Positions 21,811 through 33,460 of a stretch of DNA of 64,000 bases are shown here, piece after piece (within the stretch, counting starts at the first letter, position 1; each line of letters begins with the position of its first letter). A program made the position numbers and the translations under genes. The DNA is taken from NCBI GenBank assembly GCA_905221615.1, contig CAJNDT010000004.1, positions 244,597-308,596 of the forward strand, written 5' to 3'. The DNA comes from Symbiodinium sp. CCMP2592. Taxonomy: Eukaryota; Sar; Dinophyceae; Suessiales; Symbiodiniaceae. The notes below the pieces were generated by a model. That model had not been told where the DNA came from and searched no databases. It saw only the letters and a list, made by a program, of their open reading frames with translations.

Positions 21811-24214
21811 CGCTTAAGCGCATGGTTTGCTCTACATCCTGAGCGTGTTTCGGCTCGCGGCTTTGGGCTTGCAGCCCTCCCAAGTGCCTTTCGTCCACAG
21901 CGCATTTTGCCTGGCCATTCCCGTGGACCGATGTTCAAGGGTTTAGGGTCTGCGAAAACTCTAAGCCCTGTCGAGGGCTAATCTCGAAGAGCATTCCAGG
22001 CCATTCCTGCAACTTCGGGCAAAACCCGAGCTTCGCAAAGCACGCTGGGGCGACTAGAGCACCAGGCGTTTCGGTAGCCGGCCAAGTTCTGCTCCTGTCA
22101 CAGGATTAAGAGTCATCAAATTTCGGAAAAATGCCGAGAGCATACTGGCGCACACAAGGCCCCAGCTGCTTCAGGGCTTCGGAAGCATGTCGTCACCGTG
22201 ACGGCATTCAGGGCACGAGGGCTTCAGGTACGATGTGGTGGTTTCCAGCTGTGTTCCAGGTGAAGCATGCTCGAAGGCTTTTTGGCCTTAGGAGCTGTAG
22301 ATCTTGTGCGTTGCAACTGGAAGCTTCCTGAGCTTTAACCTGGCAGGCTTGGGGCCCATCATCAGATTGTTGTGCCGCATGCCCGACATGAGATGTCACA
22401 CAATTCTACCCGACCCGGCTCCTTTTGGAGGCGCATCAGCCGGAAGTACTCTCGACCTCAGCTCGTAGCGGGACTCGGGGTTTCAAATTGCCCTCCTGAT
22501 ATGCTACGCGGTTTGGCGACATTGGACTGTGGTCTTCGTAGTCAGGATGCGCCGCAGGTTGTGCATGCGTGCTTGCTCCACGCAGTGCATCGCAATCTGG
22601 AGACGGTACGACCTCGTCGTTTGTCTTTGGGTCTCGGCGTCTAAGCTTCCTGAGACGGGCTGGCTTCACAATTGCAGTGCAATTCGCACAGCCTGTTGAT
22701 GGAATTCCACCAGGCCAAAGTAGCCGTTGTTGAAGCTTCGAACGCTTTAAGCTTGTGCTCGCTGGATTCTGAAACCCGTTTCTAGACACAGGTTTAATGA
22801 TGATGCTGAAGTTGCTACCATTTCGGCTTTCCTTGCTACCAAATGCTGGCATGATAATTCTGAGTGGGTGCGCTTAGTTGGAAGCAATCATCAGTGTTTT
22901 AAGCTTTTGGCAGACAAAATGCATTGCTTGGGCTGGCGGCCAAGGTCCAAAAGCTGCGATGATCCGACTGAGACGTGAATTGCGCACATGGACGAAATTG
23001 AAAAGCGGCCCACTGCAAGAGCCTGAAGGGAAGCCTACACCCTGAAGCGAGAGCTTCGCTCTCCAGCTCGTCAGTTCAATACAACGACACGCCAGGAGTA
23101 AATTGGTATGTAGGCTTTCAAGCTAGGCTTTGCTTGTTGGCTTCGGGTGAGGGGCTACCACTGGTGGCTCTTGGGGGACACGATATGCTGCGCTCTCCAA
23201 GCCCCACCAGAAACTGCAACGCCCTCGTGCTGTTGCAAAAGCAGTATTGAGATGCTGCAAAACTGCGTGGGCGAACTTGCAGGAACAAAGGGGGTCGACT
23301 GCAGTTCAAAAGACAGCAGTCGCGAGAAGGCCCCTGGGAAAATGCTTCCCCTGTTCTGCTAACCATTCTGCTCAGTGCTCGGAGGTTTTGAGCTATACAC
23401 AACATTTGAATCACAGCCCCTGCGAGCTGGAAGTTTCAGAAAGGGGACGACCGCTAACCTGACTAAGCCCTCCCCCTCCCACGAGTTTCGGACGATCCAT
23501 GGTGCCGTTGTGGTTGTAGTCGACTTGGTCAAGCAGATCTTTGACCTCCCGGCCCGGCTCTTCAATCTCTAACTACATATGCCCTGTAAATGACGGCTGC
23601 AACACTGGAACAGGAAAGTTCACATTCACGACACCACACGCCTGAATCAACCAAGGACACCGCGCCAACCCCGAAGGCTGATCGGTACGTCTGCGTTCTG
23701 TTCCCTGTGCCTCCTGGCTGCTCTCACCTGAAAGCTCACAGCACTGAGGCCTCATCGAGGCTGTTTTCATGGCCGATGTAGCGCAGAAGCTCGTACCTGG
23801 TCGTATAAGCAGGCTTGGGTCGAGAATTCTAAGCCATGGATGGCATCATTCTCTCAGCCTGGTGACACAAGCAGGCACAGTATGTTTCTGTAAAACTGCC
23901 AGATGGTAGTATCGATTTGCTGCTGCTGTTTGCCGTTAAGGGGGGGCCGGGATCCAGCTCCCTGTAGCAGTTTCGCCATCACGGTCGCAGACAGCAAGAA
24001 CCCCTTACGCTGAACAGAAAAGTGAAAGCGGCAAGATGAGCCTGACAACAATTACCTTCTTTGGCGCGTCGCAGCTTCAAGGGCTTGCGGTGGTAAACGC
24101 ATGTTGCTTGGGAAATGCTGACGGTCTTGGCTTGGGGTTACAGTAGGACCGACGGTCTGGGGTTACGGAAAGGAGCCCTTTCCCAAGGGCACATTTGCAG
24201 GTTCGGCATCTCAC
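21811..24214. other. No confident gene
   Basis: Open frames at 22372-22852 and 23118-23572 overlap on both strands without motifs. 22820-22835 has CCATTTCGGCT, a weak leader-like word that I do not call. Confidence 0.45.
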
Positions 24215-24254
24215 CGTCTGCATCGCAGTATGCGTCGAAGTGCGCGGCCAGCTC
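24215..24254 (-). CDS. Candidate exon, weakly EF-hand-like
   Basis: The minus strand has CATGCAG, then ELAAHFDAYCDAD(G), then a strong GTGAGA donor. FDAYCDADGEM resembles an EF-hand loop (D-x-D-x-D-G) with the first acidic position replaced by Tyr. Third positions are mostly G or C. If the gene reads through instead, the frame ends about 30 codons later. It may belong with the minus-strand pieces at 24558-24613, 24892-24973 and 25381-25428. Confidence 0.4.
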
Positions 24255-24557
24255 CTGCATGACACAAGCCGAAGCCACCCCGAGAAACCCGAAAGCCCCG
24301 AGATCCTAGGTCCAACCCCTGACAAAATTGAAAGGCATCGTCGACATAAAAAGCTTCAATCTGCTTGGGAAGTTACAGGTTGCTCGATTGATGAATAGGG
24401 TCTTGCCCGGCAGGGTTTCTGCATTCCGCTGAAACCCGGCGTTTAGGACTGCACCCACTCACGAGTCACTGAGCTCATCTTCGACACCGCTCAAAATCAT
24501 CTACCCTCTCGCCCAGGCCGCGAACTTTGAACCCCTATCCCCGAGATACCCAACGAA

Positions 24558-24613
24558 AAATCCACGGGCTGATCGGCCAGCTGGCGTCGTACTCCTCCTT
24601 TGTAAAGCCGTGC
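24558..24613 (-). CDS. Candidate exon, weakly EF-hand-like
   Basis: After CGGCCTAG the minus strand encodes HGFTKEEYDASWPISP. The G-F-x-T-K-E-E pattern recalls the second half of an EF-hand loop, minus one residue and without the acidic first half. No clear donor was found. Very short. Confidence 0.28.
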
Positions 24614-24891
24614 CTAGGCCGAGGTTTGAATGCTTCATAATGCTTCAAAAGGGGCCAGAGAGCTCCAGAACCAGGGTGGCAAGTTCCCGGTTCACGTTTT
24701 TACAGTTTCGATTCGCACACTCGCTCGACGCACGTGACTGAAAGCCTCGGGAGGAAGGTACAAGAAAGTGTGCCGGAACAATCAGCGTTCAACCCCAAGG
24801 CCTGAGGCTTATTCCCCTGAAAACGCCTCAACAACGCCCTCAGCCGTTTTGTCGATCCCTATAGCAGACCTTGTTTACTTTTCCAGGCCGG

Positions 24892-24973
24892 GGCGCTGCG
24901 CACGTGCTTCCATGACCAGGGAGTGGACGAGGTCGAAGTGGAGCCGCTCCTTTGCGAGGTCTTTACGTCGGGT
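24892..24973 (-). CDS. Candidate exon, strand uncertain
   Basis: Both strands look coding. On the minus strand the frame reads KDLAKERLHFDLVHSLVMEA then RAQRPGLEK, and passes a GTAAAC site. On the plus strand an excellent acceptor TTGTTTACTTTTCCAG is followed by AGALRTCFHDQGVDEVEVEP. Minus is preferred only because the neighbouring pieces are on that strand. Confidence 0.38.
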
Positions 24974-25380
24974 GTCATTTTTTGTTTTAGGCAAGGTGTA
25001 CGGCTTAGGGCTGTTGGGGGTTGGGTAGGGCTTAGGGCTGAGATTCCGGCTTCTTACATACAGCTTCGTTGACAGGCGCTAGGGCTTCGGTGTCTGATTT
25101 GAGGTTAAGGGAAGCGCCTGCCGCGCAGGTTTGAGTGCTCTAGAGTGTTCTCAGCAAACACACCTGCCCCCTAAGCCAGAATTTAGCGGCTAGGTAGTTA
25201 AGCCCGAATCTTCGCCTCAATAGCGTATGAAGCCGCAAACCCTACGTTGTAATTCCTCAACCGCAAACCCTAAATCCCACACGCGAAGCTCAAGGCCCTG
25301 TTTAAAATCTGAACCACAAACCGTAGAGGAACCCGTCCCTAGATTTTCAGATCCCTACAACTGTAGCGTTTCAACCCTAC
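24974..25380. other. Intron-like or intergenic spacer
   Basis: Degenerate GGGTT words to about 25120, then C/A-rich AACCCTA words at 25240-25330. No gene seen. Confidence 0.5.
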
Positions 25381-25428
25381 TCCATCCTCGTTCTCGGCAC
25401 CGATGAGCTCCAGGAGCTCATTCTGCTC
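25381..25428 (-). CDS. Candidate 16-codon exon, acidic
   Basis: The minus strand has CCCGAAG, then EQNELLELIGAENEDG, then a GTAGGG donor-like site. The sequence is helical and acidic, in the style of an EF-hand neighbour. It starts 45 bases downstream of the dispersed motif at 25471-25514. It is a phase-0 exon of 48 bases if both borders are right. Confidence 0.4.
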
Positions 25429-25470
25429 CTTCGGGTTGCATGATGGTTGCTTCGCACGCTGGTTTGGGTT

Positions 25471-25514
25471 TACGCTCTCACAACTCGGACAAGCCAGGCG
25501 AGGTTCCATATAGG
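25471..25514 (+). repeat. Dispersed motif, copy 3 (sense minus strand)
   Basis: Reads TACGCTCTCACAACTCGGAC, AAGCCAGGCGAGG, TTCCATATAGG on the plus strand. The last bases overlap the left arm of foldback element 3. It shares CTGGTTTGGGTTTA upstream with copy 2. Confidence 0.8.
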
Positions 25515-25617
25515 TGGTTGTCAAAATTAGGGTCCCTTTTGGGGTACCTTAATTAATAGGTGCCGTATTATGATCGGGACCCAAAAAGGGACCCTAATTT
25601 TGACAACCACCCACATG
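25507..25617. mobile_element. Foldback (MITE-like) element 3
   Basis: Left arm GGTGGTTGTCAAAATTAGGG then TCCCTTTT (from 25513). The right arm, reverse complemented from 25612, reads GGTGGTTGTCAAAATTAGGG then TCCCTTTT, a perfect match of about 28 bases. Outer bases CATATA and CATGTG also pair partly. The loop is about 40 bp. The near-perfect arms suggest a younger insertion than elements 1 and 2. Confidence 0.85.
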
Positions 25618-28573
25618 CTCGTTGGGTTTACGGTTGAAGGTGTACGACTTGCTGGCTTTAGGCAGCTTAGGCGCCGGTTTAAAATGTTTCGTGTTCTGGG
25701 CATGACGGCTTGTTGGGTAATCCTCGGGCTATATGGCGAGGTGCAACATCGTGAAGCAAAGCATGCCAGAATCACTGACTACACATCAGCCCGAGCTCGA
25801 CCCCCAACATCATCAAAAATAGAATCATGAAAGTCATCCCCACGGTCATCATGGTCATTCACAACATCACCACTAAAATCTGCTCAAGTCTGAAACGCAA
25901 ACCGCCGGAGTGCTAAGGCCAGCGAGCATCCGATTTGAGCAGGGTGAAACCCACGTGCCGCAACACCTCCGTTGCCTGACAACCAGTCCAGAAATCCCTT
26001 AAGAGTAACATGTAGGCTTCGGAGTGGGACGCTGGGAGAGAACCTCAGGAAAGCACAGGGGAGAAAGTGTTTGAAGGACTTTTGAAGAATCCTAGGCAAA
26101 GCGCAAATTACCGGATCCTTGCTACAAGGTGCGAGCGGCTCTCTCAGCGACTCGGAAGGTTTCCGTTTGCAATCTGGAAGATTTAGGGCCCGGAGGTCCT
26201 TTGCATCGAGGATACATATGAGGGGTTCCGTATTTCTGAAACTCTCTTTTGGGCTTCGGGCTTCGGGCTTCCGAACTTTCGGTGAGGTCGGCTTGAGGGG
26301 CTTACGGTAGGGCATCGGTTCTTGCGGCAGTCGGGTGGTGCACACTGCGGTACCCAAAGGCCCCGAGGCCTGACAGCTGGGAACCTGTGCTTTAACGGAC
26401 ACAAATGGCTGAACCTAAGGGTCTGAAAGCCAGCAAGGGGTGACAGGCTTCTGGAGGCCTAAGCCCTCTGAAAATAGACTTGATTGAGGACTTGGAGCTT
26501 CGTCGCTAGGGCCTCCTACTCATCACTGAAGCTCCCATTAGTGCAATGAATCTGCCGAAGCGGCTGTCCAGCCCTTCCGATCTAATCCGAGGTAAGCGCG
26601 GCGAGCATGTGATTTTCGCAATCTTTCGGATTTGAAAGTTCGGGTTTCGGTGTGTATCATGCAGGCCCCTGAAGCGGGTGCGGGTGGGTGCTACCAACGT
26701 TTGCAGAATGTGTAAAAGTTCCGGGTCCCTTCATCTGGAACGGAGTGTTTCCGGAAGGGTGAGAGGGCGAAGGGGGTTGAGGACTTCAAGTAGGATGCGT
26801 CGAAAGATTGCTATAAGAGTTGCGTAAATGCCGGCATGCCTGAACGCCACAGCAGCTTCAACCCGACGTCCCAGGACACACCTGTGACCCTCCTGAGATT
26901 CAAGACCATAGAACCAGACCTTGAACCCCGAAGCCCTGCACGTGCAGCTTCAAGCAATGCTGGTTCGGCCAGGCTCGCTGTCGCCTCGCCTCCACCACAG
27001 TGATTTCGCTATCCTGGTTCGCATCAACCTGATACATGCTTGGGCAGGTTCCAGGAAAGTCGTTCGGCAATCCAAGCTTTGTTTTTCTTCCCATGTTGGG
27101 CACCTTGGCTTTGGTGCTGGTTCAGGAGTCACGGGTCAAAGATTCTAAGTAATCACACCGCTATGGCTGCAGGCTGAGCTTTCAATTGAAGGTCTGTTCG
27201 GGAGTGAACCTTTCCGGATTAAGATTAGGGTGGGCTTTTGCGGGCTGAGGGTTTACGTGACGCTTTGGGTTCTGAAGTTGGATATACACTTTGGCTCCGG
27301 GCAGAGTTGACTCCTGAAGTGCAAGCCTATCCCAGTTTCTCAGCCCGATGTCAGTGTCTAACCTCCCGATCTCCCCCGCTCCCCTACAAACCACGCTTGG
27401 AAACTGGACCCCTGCCTTGTCGAAGCTGTCTGCGAGGAGCCGCATCCTGGGAAGCCGCAAGACGTCTTGGAACAGTGCACAAACTCGGAGCTTGCTCCAA
27501 AAGTGGCCGGGAATAAATGCGGGCTTAGGTGCGGTAGCCAAGCGGTCTCGGAAATTGATTGAGATACTGCAAATCCTCAACCCAAGACCCACATCCTCAA
27601 ATCCCAAGGCCTGTGTAAGCAACACCGGAACAGGCACAGTTCATCCTTATGGGCTTCTGGAACTTCTTGGGGTATCCGGTATCCTTGAGCCGTAGGCTTG
27701 GCCTTTGCCAAAGCCTTGCGAGCCTTGCAGCTCAGTCCCAGACAATTCCGCCGACTTTTCTCCAACTTCAAAAGGGAACCGCAACATTTCACATTTCCAT
27801 GCACAACATGAGAATTCGCTTCGCACGTTTGTAGGCGCGAATATTTCTGCGTGCCGAAACCAGGAAACCCTAGTGCGGTCAACTAGCCAAACAAACCTGA
27901 AGCAGCAAAGCTCGAGACTAGGATGGAGCTCTAGCAGGTGTGGTGACATACAACATTTCAGCGCGCACACCAGGATGCTTTCACTATCGCGGGCCCCTTC
28001 ATAACACAAGCCCTGAACTCCTAAACCCTAAAGCCCGGAACCCCTCTTTGCCAAATACTTCAGCCCTGGTAAAACCGTAAGCCCCAAGGCCCTTCGGACG
28101 GGCAGCACGATCCGACGAAGTCGCCGCGTTATAACCTGTGTAGGATGCAGGACGAAACGGGGTCGCGGGCTCAGGGATAAGCCAAAAACAGTGCTGAAGC
28201 CGAAAACCACTCAAGCGGCAGTGTAATAGCGGCAGTGGTTGTAGTGGTAGCAGTGATAGCAATGGCAGCAGCAGGGGTATAGTGGTGGTTGTTGTTCCAG
28301 TGGCCGTAGGAAGAGGAGGCGGAGGAGAAGCAGAGGCTACAAACATCAAGAAGGAGCGCGCCTGATGTTGTTTAAGCATTTTCCTGACGTGAGGCGTTCT
28401 GGGCAACAGTGCAGTTTTGTCACGGCAACTACTATGGTGGAAATTGGATGCACACGGGTTCGAGCATTCAACATGTCAGACTGTTGTGATCAAGGGGCTC
28501 AGGATTCACAATAAAAGCGACAGGTCTAGTGTACTGGCTGAAGGTTTGCATTTACTGTACCGGCGTGAGCGGT
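25618..28573. other. No confident gene
   Basis: Frames on the minus strand at 25884-26402 and 27182-27637 and on the plus strand at 27238-27695 overlap others and show no motif. A degraded GTAGTGGCAG triplet patch lies at 28217-28300. Confidence 0.45.
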
Positions 28574-28790
28574 CTACGACGCAAGGCCCAATCCCACCGC
28601 CATCACCAGGAAGTCGCACAAAAACTGAGATACAACAGCGAAGCACGCATCCACCTGCCTGCACACAGAGGCCATCTTCTCATCAGACAGCCGCTGTTTG
28701 AAATGTGTTGCATGGGAGTGCAAACAGGTTGCGTAGGGCGTAGGCTCATCTGCCAACTGTTTGCAGCGGTCTTGCAAGAGCCATAGACCA
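28574..28790 (-). CDS. Candidate C-terminal exon, hypothetical
   Basis: The minus strand reads LQDRCKQLADEPTPYATCLH, SHATHFKQRLSDEKMASVCR, then a hydrophobic tail and a TAG stop. Composition is balanced and protein-like. The upstream TATGGCTCTTGCAAG could be an acceptor. A possible internal donor CAG|GTGGAT would end it earlier. No family recognised. A plus-strand frame over the same bases also exists. Confidence 0.38.
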
Positions 28791-31005
28791 AAACGGAACC
28801 TGAAACCCTGCAAACCTGGAACACTGTCCATCTGATCGGCAAGCGGCCAAACCAAGGAACGAGCAAGGCCTCAGGCCCTGAATGAACCAGTCTTGGGTTT
28901 TTACCGTTCCAACTGAGGGTCCTCGGGTCCTGAAGCTCTGAAAGAATGGCTCAGGCGGTTTTGGGGGCTTTTCGCCCGGTGGCCAGGAACTCAAAGAAAT
29001 GGAGAGGCCCCTTCTGGTCCAGAGCGAACTCCTAGGCGTCAGAGGCTGCAGTTCCGGCTTCCGGGCTTCGACTGAGGCGCTGACGGGTTGGAACGGGAAA
29101 GCTTGCAGGATGTCATGGCATCCAGAAATCTAGCATTTACGGTTTCTTTGGGCTTCCAGGCTGCGTGGATTCTTCAAAGGCTACCATTTTGGAGTGTGGC
29201 TGCAAGCTTTGGGCCTTGGAGGGGCGGTATGAAGATAACAAAGCTGGGAAAGGGTTTTCACAGTTTTCTCCGGCTTTGCCAGACGACAGCGCCTCAGCTG
29301 CAGGGTTTAGTGGTCTTAGGGCTGAAAATGCTAGATTTTGAGTTTCTGCTGGTTTTGGGGCTTTGACTAGACACGGGTGTAGTCGAAGCGGTTGCTTCTC
29401 AGTGGTGGAAACTGGCAACCCTCAAACACGACACCTTACAGCCTCTCACTCTAAGCTGAAACCTGTCATCTACACCGGCATCGCAAGCACCAAGACGCCG
29501 TGATCTCGCCGATGATCGTACCCAGGTGGTCTGCACCTTCCACACGCATCAACAAAATGTACACACCCCGGCCCGCCTCACAACCCATCAACCACCCCGA
29601 TCCCTGGACTCGCCACGGCGACGTTGGCCTGTCCTAAGTCGTCCTGGAAAAGCCAAAAGCCAACATGAGCTGCGATCGAAATTCCTCTTGACACCGCTCA
29701 GATGCCCATTGCTTCGTTAGCACTGGGAATCGGAACGGGAACCTTGGGGCCTTGGGGTCTAGGAAGATGCCGGCTCTGAGGCTCTTGAGCCTCACCCTTA
29801 CTTCGAATACTGAACCCAGGAGCCGCACATCTCAAGCCCTGTTTTGGCATCAAGGCTTCAAACCCTGAACTCTTCCACCCGAAGCCCCCATTTCCCTGGA
29901 CCCAGGCACTTCAAGCTTCAACCTCACACGCCGAAGTTTTGCACCCTGAAGGCCTTAAGCATTCAGCCGTTCACCTGAAAACCTAATTAGCCCTCCTGCC
30001 CTGAATTCTTACCTATACGTGCCAATAACGGAACAACACGTGATGAGCAAATGCATTACGCACTACAAGATAGGACAATAACGACAAATCACAACGCGAC
30101 GGAGGCTGGAAAACTGCGTCAAATTTCGTTACCCTTCTCGCTTTGTGCTGTCAATGTTAAACCCTAAAATCTGAAGACCCTAAGACCCGCAACACTAAAG
30201 CCGTCAGACCCCTCGAAGACCCCATCATCGCGCAGCGCACCCTAGATCTCTCTCTCCCTCTCTCCCCTTCCTTTTTAGCCAGAGGGCAGTAGACCGTCTC
30301 CAGGGCAAGAAGCGCCTCGGAGAGATGCTGGCCAGGCAGAAACCTGCCAGTTTCGGGCCCTCAGGATTCAAATTCGCTTAAGCTTGGGATGTTAAAGACA
30401 GGAAGCGCTTTTTTGGGATTTCTGCAAGTTTCCGGTACTTTGGGGTTGAAGTTCTGTGGTGACGTTTCGGGTTCCAAGGTTTATGGGGTCTAAGGCAATT
30501 CAGGGTTCTCAGGTGTTGGGCTTTAAGTCTTCGGTCAACCAGGTTCTTGACGGCTATAGGCTCTGTGTTTTCAGGGTCTAAAGTCCACGGCGGAAGGGCT
30601 CCAAGGCTTTGTCTCGCTTGCTTTGGGGTGGTTCAGGCCGCAGGAAGGTTTAGAGAGGGACGTTGGGTGTTTCTGTGTCGGTGGTTCGAGGGTTCGCGGG
30701 TTTTGGGTCCAAGGCTTGAGAGGATCCAGTGAGGCTCTAGGAAGAGTGTTGTCAGCTCTTTTTCCGTCTGCCCGAAACACAAAAACCAGAAATCTGTGGA
30801 GCGTTCATGGAATTCAGCGCTTCTTGTTTAGGCTTTTGGATGCCGCATCGACAGTCCAGCAAGCGAGGGGGCGAAAATGCTTCCGAAGCTCCAGATAAGC
30901 CTTGAGCCCCAAACCGAAACTGACAAAACCCAACACTATGCATCGAATCCTACAGTTTTGGAGGCTCTGGCCGCTCCGGCTGCGCGGCTTTCTTAAGGCC
31001 GGGCT
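28791..31005. other. No gene seen; composition switch near 30.3 kb
   Basis: C/A-rich words at 29840-30000 and 30155-30200, then G/T-rich at 30360-30760. A short TC tract lies at 30248-30270. Confidence 0.5.
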
Positions 31006-31188
31006 TTAAGGCTTCAGGGTTGTGCGCTGCGCCCGCCTGCCCTCTCGCATCCGGGCTGTAGGCGTTGAGGCGCCGCCGACCAAAGCCAGGCGGTCGAATT
31101 CCTCGTTCGCTTTCTCAATCTCCTGCGACATGCCAGCCAGATGGCAAAGCAAGTCAAAAGTTTGGGCGCTTTTGTCCGAAATCCTCGA
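31006..31188 (-). CDS. Candidate C-terminal exon, coiled-coil-like
   Basis: The minus strand reads SAQTFDLLCHLAGMSQEIEK, ANEEFDRLALVGGASTPTAR, MREGRRAQ and stops at 31006. Heptad-like spacing of hydrophobics and many Glu, Lys and Arg residues suggest a short coiled coil. Third positions are mostly G or C in the first two thirds. The acceptor is not certain. No family recognised. Confidence 0.42.
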   Translation of the reverse strand, partial: SRISDKSAQTFDLLCHLAGMSQEIEKANEEFDRLALVGGASTPTARMREGRRAQRTTLKP

Positions 31189-33288
31189 CCCTCGGCAGTT
31201 GGATTCTTCCATCCTGAGACATCAACACCCCACACCCAAACTTCACGCCACATAGTTCCGAAACCATGGATTTGGGACCTCGAGGAGCCCAAGCCCCAAC
31301 ATGCCCCAACCCAACCGCTGCTCTGACAGCTGCGCTATGCCGTGCTGTTTGCAGCTATCGTCCTCCCGAGCCCGGCGATGTTTACAAGGCACATAGTTCG
31401 GCAAACAAAGGTTTAGAGTGTTGAGCCGTAAAAATTAGACGGGATAGGATCATTGTCACATCTTCTCAAGAAAGGCATCGAAGGCAAAAGCCCTTGAACC
31501 TCCTCGAAGCTTGAAACCCTGAATGCCGACACCTCGAACCCTAAAGCCGTTCCGAGGAAGCAAGCCTCCTGGGTGAAGCCCTCGCAGGCGCGATAGGCGG
31601 CAAGAAGCCGCCAAAGCTCCTGATTTCGATCGAAGGGCATTCTTTGTTTAGGGGTTTGCCAAACAAATAAACCGGGGCTCACGAAGGAGGGCGTTAAGGG
31701 CGAAGCCCATAAAGGAACATGTGACAGAAGCAATGCGAATCGGCTCACTTGTTTTCAAAGGTCGGGGCATGCATCGGTCTCGAGTTTGAGTGAATAGCGG
31801 AACACGTGTGCACGTGTGCAGCCCAAAAGGGCACGAATGCACACGACGAAGTGTTCCACCGAATATCCCCCCAGTGCCAAAGTAGGGCGTGGAGGGTGGG
31901 AAAGAAGAAATTTGCGAAGGCCCGCAAGCTTGAGAAGCATGCTGCAGGCGGGCCACGTATGTTCTCATGCAGACCGAATCACTGAGAACAGTCGCAACTA
32001 CGGAAAAAGGCACATGCAAAATCAATGCGGAAAGTCGTGATTCATATACCAAAAGATCGTTTCACGAGCAAAAGAAAACAAGTTGTTGCACGATTTTGGA
32101 AAGATACCAAAACAACAAACGGTACTTGGAAAACCGCTCGCGATACGCAAAGAAAGGTATATCAACTTCGTTGACGCTGACCTTCTTGTTGGTGGTCTTG
32201 GTGCGGGGGCCCTCGGTTTCCTGCCTGCGACTGTGACAAAGCCCCGCCCAGCACCCTAGCACCCACCGAGGGCACTGACGCCTCTGGAGCTTGTGCCCGC
32301 AGCTTCAATGCTTCCCGTGTTCAAACTGGGTCTTTGGTGATGTAGGCCGTGCAAGGGAACCTCCTGTGTGTCGCAGCGGCGGTTGGCGAGGCCGCCCAGG
32401 CTCATCATCTCCACTACCAGCTCCTGCGGAAACCCAAACTTGAAACCCCGCCCTGTAGCCCAGACCCAATGGCTTTTCGGAGCTCTGGGGCTCAGAATGA
32501 TGGGTACACGGTAGGACACTTCTCCGAAAGGGTCAGAGTTGAGGGTTCCCATAGTACCATGCAGGGCTCAGGTCTTGAGGGTTTCCGGGTTTGTGTTCGC
32601 CCACATGACTAGGACGAGACTTCCTACTGGCGCTTGGGGTGCGCAGCTGTCGCACTGTCTCCTTCGTGCAGATCACGCCGAGGGACTTCAAGAAGAGTCT
32701 CATCCTCAGGTGAAATCGGGGGAGTGGTACTGTCAACTACGAATTGCTCAAACCCGGAGTCCCGATCCGAAACTCCGGGATTGAGGCCTTGAGGCATGGC
32801 GCCTGAGGTTCTCAGCTTCGGGGCTTCAATGAATGAAGGACAGTCCCAACTTCTTGCTGTTTCTCCGTCGTCCTCATAGACTACAAATCCATCTGTCGTT
32901 GAATACGGAAGGTCTAGCAGAGTCTAGCAGCTACTGCCTCCGTATCGCACAAATGCAGAGCTCCTTGAACCTTCGATCGCCTTCTGCGGGCTCTTGTGGG
33001 AACCGACGCCAGCAGGACAAACTAGAACTCACCGTCTCTCTGAGAGTCTTCTCTGCCACATCGTCCGTGCGCAACGCAGTGCTTCTGATGAGCCAGACCT
33101 TCAGGGCGCATGGTGAGTTCAGAGACCCAACAAATACGAAAAAGCCGCGATGCGTGATCCCGCTGGTACGAGGAGATACCTTAACTCTAAGATTAACAAC
33201 GTTGAAGCCCGAGAACAGCGTACAGTGGTATTCAGCGTCCAGGGGTCTCTTGAAGGTGCATCCTATTAATTAGCTGGATTTGACGTAC
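31189..33288. other. No confident gene
   Basis: Open frames at 31648-32052 (minus) and 32833-33273 (plus, 146 codons) have unremarkable composition and no motifs. Confidence 0.45.
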
Positions 33289-33382
33289 TCCCACGACACC
33301 ACGGCAAGGTGTCGACCTCGATCTTTCGCTGCAGCGCTTCTCGCTCGACGGTGACTACGTGATCGACGACGGAGCAGAAATC
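33289..33382 (-). CDS. Candidate exon with strong splice borders
   Basis: The minus strand has GCATCTCAG, then DFCSVVDHVVTVEREALQRK and IEVDTLPWCRG, then GTACGT. Acceptor and donor both match eukaryotic consensus, and third positions are about three quarters G or C by my count. It starts about 55 bases downstream of the dispersed motif at 33433-33460. A plus-strand frame over the same bases (FSLDGDYVIDDGAEILRC) also looks coding, so strand is not settled. Confidence 0.45.
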
Positions 33383-33432
33383 CTGAGATGCGATCCGGCG
33401 GCCTTAAGGCTTGAGGAGTTTAGCTTTCAGGG

Positions 33433-33460
33433 GTTTCGTCGCTCACACTCGGACAAGTCA
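33433..33460 (+). repeat. Dispersed motif, copy 4 (sense minus strand)
   Basis: Reads GTTTCGTCGCTCACACTCGG, ACAAGTCA on the plus strand. The GCGAGG half is lost after this point. Confidence 0.75.

Noticed and set aside
22818-22840. Spliced-leader-like word CCATTTCGGCT
   Set aside because: Only about ten bases match and the flanks do not; similar weak words at 29186 and 30900 are at chance level.
27530-27600. tRNA-Leu/Ser-like string GGTAGCCAAGCGGTCTC
   Set aside because: It resembles an A box, but no anticodon arm, variable arm or T arm can be laid out downstream.
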